Assembly (NCBI GenBank): GCA_963728535.1
Contig: CAVSKK010000001.1
Coordinates: 62,001 to 126,000 of the forward strand
Length of the DNA stretch: 64,000 nt
Direction: 5' to 3'
From: VAXT01 sp963728535
GTDB taxonomy: Bacteria > Actinomycetota > Thermoleophilia > Gaiellales > Gaiellaceae
Positions 57,798 to 64,000 of the stretch are shown piece after piece (the stretch's first letter is position 1; each line of letters opens with the position of its first letter). The notes below the pieces were generated by a model, which ran no database searches, was not told the origin of the DNA, and worked only from the letters and a program-made list of their open reading frames with translations. A program made the translations under genes and the position numbers.

Positions 57798-57947
57798 CTA
57801 ACCGGAAAGCTCAGGCCCTGCCGGTGGAGTTTCCGGGCCGGTTGGCGGTTCCTCGGGAACCGGCGGCTCGTCCGGAGACGGGTCCGGCATCGGCGGCGGA
57901 TCCGGCTGCGGAGGAGGCGCGGGCTGCTCGTAGGTCGGGACGGCCAT
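57798..57947 (-). CDS. Proline-rich 49-residue peptide
   Basis: ATG 57947, 4 bases after the upstream dodecin-like stop. It is nearly all Pro, Glu, Asp and Gly (QPAPPPQPDPPPMPDPSPDE, PPVPEEPPTGPETPPAGPE). It looks disordered and acidic. Its position between two dodecin-type genes suggests translation, but it could be a non-coding spacer with low-complexity codons. Confidence 0.5.
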   Translation of the reverse strand: MAVPTYEQPAPPPQPDPPPMPDPSPDEPPVPEEPPTGPETPPAGPELSG

Positions 57948-57951
57948 GCGG

Positions 57952-58149
57952 TCAGCCGGACGGGCCGAGCGCGACTCGGTAGTCGCGAACCGGGTTTTCG
58001 ACCGTCACCTGCATCTCGAAAACGCGCAGCGTCACCGGCTCGCCTTCCGGGGGCGGCCCGTTGATCCGCTCGTATTCCTCGACCGCCGCCTTTGCGGCTT
58101 CCGCGAAGCTGTTCTTGCTTTCGCCCCAGTACGTGTCGCCGTTCTCCAT
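57952..58149 (-). CDS. Dodecin-like protein
   Basis: 65 aa. TYWGESKNSFAEAAKAAVEEYERIN and LRVFEMQVTVENPVRDYRVALG follow the dodecin strand-helix-strand-strand pattern, but the conserved aromatic ligand-binding region differs. AGGAGGAG 5 bases before the ATG (58155-58162, minus strand) fixes the start. First gene of the three-gene run. Confidence 0.75.
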   Translation of the reverse strand: MENGDTYWGESKNSFAEAAKAAVEEYERINGPPPEGEPVTLRVFEMQVTVENPVRDYRVALGPSG

Positions 58150-58186
58150 TGATGCTCCTCCTACCTAGTCGGGGTCGGCGTCAATC

Positions 58187-61100
58187 CTATGACGGTCCAG
58201 ACGGCGCAGCCGACAGACGGGTAACCGCCGCGACGTTGCCCTTCGCTTCGTAGAGACGCCGGGCGTCTTCGCGCAGGCCGGACGCCTCCTCGCCCGGGCC
58301 GACGACCTCGGCCATCGACATCAGCGCTCGCGCCTCGAGATCGGGGTAATCCGTCTCCTGTGCCAGTGCGAGTGCCTCACGCGCTAGCGCCTCTGCCGCT
58401 CGATGGTCGCGCCCCGCGGTGGCCCACGCGCGTGCCGCTCGCCAGAGGACCTGCGTAACGATGTCGCTTGCGGGGGCGTCCTCGCTGATCCGCGAGACCT
58501 CCTCCGCTTCGTCAAAGCGTCCGTCGAGACAGAGGGCGTACCCGAGAAACGCGGCGATCGTCGCCGTGGCGCTCGCCGCGCCCATCTCGTCGAGCGAGTC
58601 GTAGGCCCAACGAAGCACGGAGACGGCCTCGCTAGAACGCCCGGCTAGCTCTGCGATGTCGGCTGCCAGGATCGCACCGACAATCACGATCCGCAGCCGC
58701 TGACCGAGCTCTTCGTTCAGTTCGCGGGAGCGGGCCTGCAAGCGCCGCGCCTGGTCGAAGTCGCACTGCATTGCGCGCAGCCCTGCGAGGACTCCGGTGA
58801 CCGAAGCTTCCAACGAGCGGTTCCCCGGATGCTCGGCGAGGTAACGCTCGCATTGCTCGATCGCTTCGGGAGCCGGCGTCGGACCGTAGTAGAGCGCCTG
58901 GGCATGCATATACGTGATCGTCGCCACCTCGGCCGGGTCCCCGGATCGCCGGGCGTGCTCGAGAGCGCGCTCGAGGGCTTCGGCCCGAGCTCCCCACCGG
59001 CAAGCGTTGACGTCCGCCTCGCTTTTCAGCCACCAGGCCTTCGCCAGGCCGAGGTCGTCTCCAAGCTCCTCGAGCAGCGGGATCGTCCGCTCGGCGACGG
59101 TGGAATCGTCGAGCGCGGAGCCCTCGGGTTGCGTGTAGCTCCGAAGGAACTCACGCTCGATGATCGTCCGGAGCTCGAGTCGGCGATCTCCCACCGCAAC
59201 GGCTGACTCGAGCGCCTGTTCGAGGACGTCTTCCGCGCGTGCGAAGTCACCTGTGCGCATGAGCGCGCTGCCAAGCTCGGGCAGCAGCTCACGGCGCAGC
59301 GGGTGATCCTCCGGAAGAAGCGCGACCGACCGGTTGAGCAGGCTGATTGCTGCAGCCAGATCGCTGCGTGCCACGATCGCGCGGCGACCGGCTGTGGCGA
59401 GCCGCTCGCCCCCCCGAATCGCGACCTGCCGGGCATCGTCGCCGATCGGGCCGAGCTCCTCGCGATAGCGGAACGCCTGCTCGAGGTGATAGCCGAGAAT
59501 TTCGTCGAGCTCGCTCGCCCGCTCGCCCGCGGTGCGCTCGAGCCAGTCGGCGAACTGCTTGTGCAGCTCCGCGCGGGTCGCCTTCGGGATCGCCAGGTAC
59601 GCGGCGTCGCGAATAAGCGCGTGTCGGAACCGGAAGCCGTCTTCCCACGGGAAGATCGAGCGCGCGGGCCTGATCAGGTCCTTGCGAACCAGCGTCATCA
59701 GCTGCGCGCTGAGGGAGGCCCGGTCTTCCTCACTGGAAAGATCGGCGACCGCGCCACGCCAGAAGTCCCGCCCGATCACGGACGCTCGATCGATTGCGGC
59801 GCGCTCTTCGGGCTCGAGGCGATCGAGGCGGGCGGCGAGCAGCGCGTGAATGTTTGGCGGCATCTCCCCGGCGGGGGCCTCGTCCTTGGTCATCATCGCC
59901 AGCATCTGCTCGACGAAGAGCGGGTTGCCCTCCGACGTCTCGGTGATCCTGGCCAGGACGTCAGTGCTGAGATCGGCTCCTGCGCTGAGGACCTCGAGCA
60001 GGGACTCCGCCTCTTGCTCGGAAAGCGGCTCGAGCGTGATCGACGTGGCGTTCGGTCTCACCGTCAACCAGGTGGGGTGCTTCTCGAGCAGGTCCGGTCG
60101 TGCGAGGCAGACGACGAGGATGGGTGCGTCCCGGCTCCACCCGACCAGGTACTCGATCAGGTCGAGGAAGGTCGGTTCCGCCCACTGGAGATCGTCGAAA
60201 CCGACGATCACCGGGCGGTCGCGGGAGATGTGCTCGAAAAACCGACGGACGGCCCAGAGAGTCTCGTCGGCAGCTCCGGCACCGTCGCCGATTCCGATCG
60301 CGCCGGCAACGCGCGCCGCAATGAGGTCTGCGTCCTCTGCTCCCTCGAGGAGCCTTTCGATCTGCTCGACCGTGAGCTCACCCGCAGCTTCGCGAACGAT
60401 GTCGCGAAGCGGCCAGTATGTGATCCCTTCGCCGTAGGAAAGGCAATGGCCCTTCAAGACCGATGCTTCCTCGCCGACGCTGCTGAGCAACTCGTTGGCA
60501 AGCCGCGACTTCCCGATGCCCGCCGGGCCGACCACCGTGATCAGCCGGCAGGCTCGCTCCCGCACGGCTTCGTCGAAAGCGCCGCGGAGCTCGGCGAGCT
60601 CCAGCGTTCGACCAACCATCTGCGAGTCGAGCCGACGTGCGAACGGCGCTGCGCCCTCGAGGACGCCGATCAGCTGCCAGGCTTCGACCGCGTCAGTCTT
60701 CCCCTTCAGCTTCAGGGGCGTCACCGGCTCGACGAGGGCAGCATTCTCCACCAGCCGCCTCGTTGTCTCGCCGATCAGGATCTCTCCTCCACGCGCCGCC
60801 TTCTCGAGCCGTTCGGCGACGACCACCGCGTGGCCCGTGGCGAACGCCTGGCCGGCTGAGGGATCGCCTGCAATCACCTCCCCGGTGTTGATGCCGGTGC
60901 GGACCGAGAGCTCGACGTCGAAGTCACGCCGCAGCTCGCTGTTCAGGTCGGCGAGGGCGGTGCGCATCTCAGTGCCCGCGCGGACCGCGCGAAGGGCGTC
61001 GTCGTCGTGGACGGTCGGGATGCCGAAGACAGCCATCACGGCGTCGCCGATGAACTTCTCGACCGTGCCGCCGTGCCGCTCGAGCACTGCGCTCGTCGCC

Positions 61101-61216
61101 TCGAAGTAACGCGCCATCACCCGCTGGAGAACCTCCGGGTCGAGCCGTTCGCCGAGGGGCGTCGAGTCGGCCACGTCGCAGAACAGGACCGTCACGGTCT
61201 TGCGCAAAACGGCCAT
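58187..61216 (-). CDS. Class III cyclase-AAA ATPase-TPR signalling protein
   Basis: 1009 aa from ATG 61216. An N-terminal adenylate/guanylate cyclase domain covers about 5-180 (VTVLFCDVADSTPLGERL with metal Asp14, KFIGDAVMAVFG, VRTGINTGEVIAG). It is followed by an AAA/STAND ATPase (VVGPAGIGKSRLANELL Walker A near residue 232, VIVGFDDLQWAEPTF Walker B). A long helical TPR-like region runs from about 560 to the end. This is the common actinobacterial cyclase-ATPase layout. Cyclic nucleotide output not proven. Divergent from ffh. Confidence 0.9.
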   Translation of the reverse strand: MAVLRKTVTVLFCDVADSTPLGERLDPEVLQRVMARYFEATSAVLERHGGTVEKFIGDAVMAVFGIPTVHDDDALRAVRAGTEMRTALADLNSELRRDFDVELSVRTGINTGEVIAGDPSAGQAFATGHAVVVAERLEKAARGGEILIGETTRRLVENAALVEPVTPLKLKGKTDAVEAWQLIGVLEGAAPFARRLDSQMVGRTLELAELRGAFDEAVRERACRLITVVGPAGIGKSRLANELLSSVGEEASVLKGHCLSYGEGITYWPLRDIVREAAGELTVEQIERLLEGAEDADLIAARVAGAIGIGDGAGAADETLWAVRRFFEHISRDRPVIVGFDDLQWAEPTFLDLIEYLVGWSRDAPILVVCLARPDLLEKHPTWLTVRPNATSITLEPLSEQEAESLLEVLSAGADLSTDVLARITETSEGNPLFVEQMLAMMTKDEAPAGEMPPNIHALLAARLDRLEPEERAAIDRASVIGRDFWRGAVADLSSEEDRASLSAQLMTLVRKDLIRPARSIFPWEDGFRFRHALIRDAAYLAIPKATRAELHKQFADWLERTAGERASELDEILGYHLEQAFRYREELGPIGDDARQVAIRGGERLATAGRRAIVARSDLAAAISLLNRSVALLPEDHPLRRELLPELGSALMRTGDFARAEDVLEQALESAVAVGDRRLELRTIIEREFLRSYTQPEGSALDDSTVAERTIPLLEELGDDLGLAKAWWLKSEADVNACRWGARAEALERALEHARRSGDPAEVATITYMHAQALYYGPTPAPEAIEQCERYLAEHPGNRSLEASVTGVLAGLRAMQCDFDQARRLQARSRELNEELGQRLRIVIVGAILAADIAELAGRSSEAVSVLRWAYDSLDEMGAASATATIAAFLGYALCLDGRFDEAEEVSRISEDAPASDIVTQVLWRAARAWATAGRDHRAAEALAREALALAQETDYPDLEARALMSMAEVVGPGEEASGLREDARRLYEAKGNVAAVTRLSAAPSGPS

Positions 61217-61222
61217 GTGACG

Positions 61223-61228
61223 AGTGTA
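61223..61228 (-). promoter_or_regulatory. -10 box for the cyclase-ATPase
   Basis: TACACT on the minus strand, 6 bases before ATG 61216. Confidence 0.6.
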
Positions 61229-61271
61229 CGACGGTGGCTCTCGCGGCTCCGAGCGCTGAGAGCCCCCTGAG

Positions 61272-61277
61272 TAGACT
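61272..61277 (+). promoter_or_regulatory. -10 box for ffh
   Basis: TAGACT, 6 bases before GTG 61284. Confidence 0.6.
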
Positions 61278-61283
61278 GAGACG

Positions 61284-62621
61284 GTGTTCGACGCCCTTTC
61301 AGACAGGCTCCAGGCGGCTCTGCACGACGTCCGGGGCCGCGGACGCCTCGACGAGGACTCGGTCTCGCGCGCAATGCGCGAGATCCGCCTCGCACTGCTC
61401 GAGGCGGACGTCAACTTCAAGGTCGTGAAGGACTTCGTCGAGCGCGTGCGTGCGCGGGCACTCGGCGCCGACGTAACGAAGAGCCTCACTCCCGGCCAGG
61501 AGGTCGTCCGGATCGTCCACGACGAGCTGACCACGCTCATGGGCAGCGGCGACTCCAAGCTCGCCTTCGCGAGCAAGCCGCCGACGGTGATCCTCCTCGC
61601 AGGCCTCCAGGGGTCGGGCAAGACCACCGCGGCCGCGAAGCTCGCGCTGCTCCTGCGCAAGGAAGGGCACTCGCCGGCGCTCGTGGCCGCGGATCTCGAG
61701 CGCCCCGCGGCCGTCGAGCAGCTCGAGCAGCTCGGCCGTGAGCTTCAGGTTCCCGTGTACACGGCCGGCGATCCGGTCGAAGCTGTCACTAAGGGCATCC
61801 AGCAGGCGCGCAGCCAGGGCAAGGACGTGGTCATCCTGGACACGGCCGGGCGGCTGCACGTCGACGAGCCGTTGATGGCGGAGCTCGACGCCGTGCGGAA
61901 GGCTGCGAAGCCGACGAACGTCCTGCTCGTGCTCGACGCGATGACGGGTCAGGAAGCGGTGTCGGTCGCCGAGGCGTTCCACGAGCGGATCGCGTTCGAC
62001 GGGATCGTCCTGACCAAGCTCGACGGCGACGCTCGCGGCGGCGCCGCGCTCTCCGTGCGGGCGGTCACCGGCAAGCCGGTCAAGCTCGCGTCGATCGGCG
62101 AGAAGCTCGACCAGCTCGAGTACTTCCACCCCGACCGCATGGCCTCGCGCATCCTCGGCATGGGCGACGTGCTGACGCTGATCGAGAAGGCGGAGGAAGC
62201 GGTCGAGGAGGACGACCAGGCGCGGCTCGAGCAGCAGCTCATGGCCGGGGAGTTCACGTTCGACGACTTTCTCTCGAGCTACAAGATGCTGCGCCGAATG
62301 GGGCCGCTGAAGGGCGTGCTCTCGATGATTCCGGGGATGGGCTCGCAGCTCCAGGGCCTGGACGTGAACGAGAAGGACATGTCCCGAGTGGAGGCGATCG
62401 TGCTCTCCATGACCCCGAAGGAACGGCGGATGCCGCACCTGATCGACGGCTCGCGCCGCAAGCGGATCGCGGCCGGCAGCGGGACGTCGATCCAGCAGGT
62501 CAACCAGCTGCTCTCGGCCCGAAAGCAGATGCAGAAGATGATGAAGCAGATGAAAAAGGGCAAGATGCCGGGGATTCCGCCGGAGTTGCTCCAACAGGCA
62601 CAGCAACAGCAAAGGAGATAG
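61284..62621 (+). CDS. ffh: Signal recognition particle protein Ffh (SRP54)
   Basis: 445 aa from GTG. N domain, then GTPase: LLAGLQGSGKTTAAAKLALLL, VAADLERPAAVEQL, LDTAGRLHVDEPLMAEL and LTKLDGDARGGAALS. The C-terminal Met-rich M domain (KMLRRMGPLKGVLSMIPGMG, KQMQKMMKQMKKGKM) binds signal peptides and SRP RNA. Followed 4 bases later by rpsP. Confidence 0.97.
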   Translation: MFDALSDRLQAALHDVRGRGRLDEDSVSRAMREIRLALLEADVNFKVVKDFVERVRARALGADVTKSLTPGQEVVRIVHDELTTLMGSGDSKLAFASKPPTVILLAGLQGSGKTTAAAKLALLLRKEGHSPALVAADLERPAAVEQLEQLGRELQVPVYTAGDPVEAVTKGIQQARSQGKDVVILDTAGRLHVDEPLMAELDAVRKAAKPTNVLLVLDAMTGQEAVSVAEAFHERIAFDGIVLTKLDGDARGGAALSVRAVTGKPVKLASIGEKLDQLEYFHPDRMASRILGMGDVLTLIEKAEEAVEEDDQARLEQQLMAGEFTFDDFLSSYKMLRRMGPLKGVLSMIPGMGSQLQGLDVNEKDMSRVEAIVLSMTPKERRMPHLIDGSRRKRIAAGSGTSIQQVNQLLSARKQMQKMMKQMKKGKMPGIPPELLQQAQQQQRR

Positions 62622-62625
62622 AGGC

Positions 62626-62871
62626 TTGGCAGTTCGTATGCGTTTGACCCGTGTCGGGTCGAAGAAGAATCCGATCTACCGCGTCGTGGTGGCCGACTCG
62701 CGCTCGCCGCGCGACGGCAAGTTCATCGAGATCGTCGGGCGCTACAACCCGCAGACCGACCCTTCGACGATCGAGTTCGACGAGGACAAGGTCAAGGAGT
62801 GGATTGCGAAAGGCGCGACACCGTCGAACACGGTCATGCGCCTGCTGAAGAAGGCAAACGTCAGTGGCTGA
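62626..62871 (+). CDS. rpsP: 30S ribosomal protein S16
   Basis: 81 aa from TTG 62626, with AAAGGAG (62611-62617) 8 bases upstream. MRLTRVGSKKNPIYRVVVADSRSPRDGKFIEIVGRYNP is the S16 signature. Overlaps khpA by 8 bases. Confidence 0.96.
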   Translation: MAVRMRLTRVGSKKNPIYRVVVADSRSPRDGKFIEIVGRYNPQTDPSTIEFDEDKVKEWIAKGATPSNTVMRLLKKANVSG

Positions 62872-63094
62872 GCTGCTCGCTCACCTGGCCCGCAACCTCG
62901 TTGACGAGCCGGACGCGGTCGAAGTCGAGGAGGTGCACCGCGACGGCGTGACGATCCTCCAGCTGCGCGTGGCGAAGGAGGACGTCGGCAAGGTGATCGG
63001 CCGCCAGGGCCGCATCGCGCGGGCACTGCGTGCGATCGTGCGTGCGAGCGGGGCGCGCTCGCATAACCGCGTCGTGCTCGAGATCATGGAATAG
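62864..63094 (+). CDS. khpA: KH-domain RNA-binding protein KhpA
   Basis: 76 aa from GTG 62864. One KH domain with VGKVIGRQGRIARALRAIVRA (GxxG loop IGRQGR). Partner of KhpB in RNA binding and division control in other bacteria. Standard place between rpsP and rimM. Confidence 0.93.
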   Translation: MAELLAHLARNLVDEPDAVEVEEVHRDGVTILQLRVAKEDVGKVIGRQGRIARALRAIVRASGARSHNRVVLEIME

Positions 63095-63098
63095 CTCC

Positions 63099-63755
63099 TT
63101 GCGGGTCGCCGCGCTCTACGACGTCCACGGCTTTCGCTTGGCGCTCGAGGCAGTCCTCGCCGAAGTCGAGCGCGAGAACGTCGACGCGATCGTCTTCGGC
63201 GGCGATCTCTTCCTCGGCCCGCAGCCCGCCGAGACCGCTGCACTCGTGCGCTCCGTCGACGCGCATTTCGTTCGCGGCAACTGTGACCGCGAGCCCGATG
63301 ACTGGACTCGTTCGCTCCTCGACGACGAAACGATCGCGTGGTCGCAAAGCTGGCCGCTGACCGTGGAGCTGGACGGCGTCCTCTACTGCCACGCGGCCCC
63401 GGCCGACGACCTCAGGCCAATCCTCACGGATGCTTCGCCGGACGAGCGTTTCGAGGCGGCCCTCCAGGGGGTCGACGCACGCCTCGTCGTCGCGGGCCAC
63501 ACGCACATGCAGTTCAAGCACGGCCGCTGGTTCAACGCCGGTTCCGTCGGAATGCCCTACGAAGACGACGTCGCCGCCTTCTGGGCTCTGGTCTCGGACG
63601 ACGTGGAGTTTCGTCGAACGCCGTTCGACGTCGAGCGGATGGCGAGCGAGGTCCTCGCGACCGGTTGGCCCGACGCAGAGCCGTTCGTCGCCGAGAACCT
63701 TCGCGCTGCGCCTTCGCGCGCGGAGGCGACGGCCCATTTCGAGTCCTTGCAATGA
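63099..63755 (+). CDS. Metallophosphoesterase (YfcE/MJ0936-like)
   Basis: 218 aa from TTG 63099. VAALYDVHGFRLALEAVL (DxH), FGGDLFLGP (GD), FVRGNCDRE (GNxD with C-D) and VVAGHTHMQF, GRWFNAGSVGMP (GHTH and GSVG) give a complete two-metal site. Hydrolyses phosphodiesters or monoesters; substrate unknown. An insert in the usual rpsP-khpA-rimM order; overlaps rimM by 4 bases. Confidence 0.9.
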   Translation: MRVAALYDVHGFRLALEAVLAEVERENVDAIVFGGDLFLGPQPAETAALVRSVDAHFVRGNCDREPDDWTRSLLDDETIAWSQSWPLTVELDGVLYCHAAPADDLRPILTDASPDERFEAALQGVDARLVVAGHTHMQFKHGRWFNAGSVGMPYEDDVAAFWALVSDDVEFRRTPFDVERMASEVLATGWPDAEPFVAENLRAAPSRAEATAHFESLQ

Positions 63756-64000
63756 AAGTCCAGGTCGGCCGAGTCGGGCGGCCGCACGGCCTCAACGGCG
63801 CGTTCTTCGTCGAGCAGGCAAGCGACGACCCGGATCGGTTCACAGTCGGAACGACGCTGCTCGTTGCCGGTGAGCCCACAAAGGTCGTCGAGTCGAAGCG
63901 CGCCGGCGGGCGTCCGGTGATCCGCCTCGACCGTGAGGTCGTCCGGGGAGCGCGCAATCGAGGTCGAGCGGAGCGAGCTACCGCCGCCCGAGGAGGGCGA
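63752..64000 (+). CDS. rimM: Ribosome maturation factor RimM, partial, with an apparent frameshift
   Basis: N-terminal part; the gene runs off the window. MKVQVGRVGRPHGLNGAFFVEQASDDPDRF is the RimM start, followed by RAGGRPVIRLD. At about 63953 the frame departs: dropping one C gives AIEVERSELPPPEEG, the expected continuation, while the actual frame reads ARNRGRAERATAARGG. Binds S19 and 16S rRNA during 30S assembly. Probably an intact gene with a sequence error. Confidence 0.88.
   Translation, partial: MKVQVGRVGRPHGLNGAFFVEQASDDPDRFTVGTTLLVAGEPTKVVESKRAGGRPVIRLDREVVRGARNRGRAERATAARGGR

Noticed and set aside
59303..60859. 518-codon plus-strand frame inside the cyclase-ATPase gene
   Set aside because: Antisense shadow; the minus frame has complete cyclase and ATPase motifs.

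Overview
The window reads as a chromosome segment from a high-G+C actinobacterium. I would place it in Thermoleophilia (Gaiellales or Solirubrobacterales type), but that placement is inference. The lineage clues are an FtsB/DivIC-DUF501 pair downstream of enolase, a SepIVA-YceD-RNase III-SMC-FtsY order like that of Mycobacterium, a BldC-type DNA-binding domain, an Rv2578c-type radical SAM protein and very short or absent 5' leaders. Almost every base is coding. No rRNA, tRNA, CRISPR array, insertion sequence or phage was seen.

Layout. 1-8.6 kb is housekeeping: the end of prs, a small membrane protein, rplY (Ctc), pth, a duplicated G-rich hairpin, mfd, a parvulin-type lipoprotein, mazG and eno. 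8.7-14.8 kb is a tight five-gene accessory cassette (patatin-like lipase, four-helix membrane protein, uracil-DNA-glycosylase fold protein, amidohydrolase, phospholipase-C-type phosphoesterase). 14.8-20.2 kb holds a methyltransferase, pyk, ftsB, DUF501, a BldC-receiver fusion and a PAP2 phosphatase. 20.3-25.2 kb has a GAF-SpoIIE phosphatase, a membrane spermidine-synthase-like protein and a GDPD. 25.3-28.2 kb has an L,D-transpeptidase and a cytochrome c maturation set (TlpA, a double CcmH, CcdA). 28.2-35.2 kb is mixed small genes, a ferredoxin, a NarL-type two-component pair and a radical SAM gene behind a LexA-type operator. 35.4-41.9 kb has a CBS-domain transporter, recG (frameshifted), rsmD, coaD, a TolB-like protein, sepIVA and yceD.

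From 39 kb to the end the backbone coaD-sepIVA-yceD-rpmF-plsX-acpP-rnc-smc-ftsY-ffh-rpsP-khpA-rimM (ribosome assembly, lipid synthesis, division and SRP genes) is interrupted by accessory blocks. These are a two-component system flanked by two small secreted Asp/His-rich proteins (41.9-44.8 kb), three tandem secreted collagen-like seven-repeat proteins (47.2-51.2 kb), and a protealysin-emfourin / MazEF / dodecin / cyclase-ATPase block (55.1-61.2 kb).

Two genome-wide habits stand out. Many genes have a TAnnnT -10 box only 6-12 bases before the start codon, which implies leaderless mRNAs. Several genes have no ATG, GTG or TTG where homology demands a start and seem to begin at CTG or another codon. 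Three reading frames (recG, the first collagen-like gene, rimM) each break at what looks like one extra base, most simply explained as sequence errors. The best candidates for something undescribed are the seven-repeat collagen-like trio and the lipase/UDG-fold/amidohydrolase cassette.
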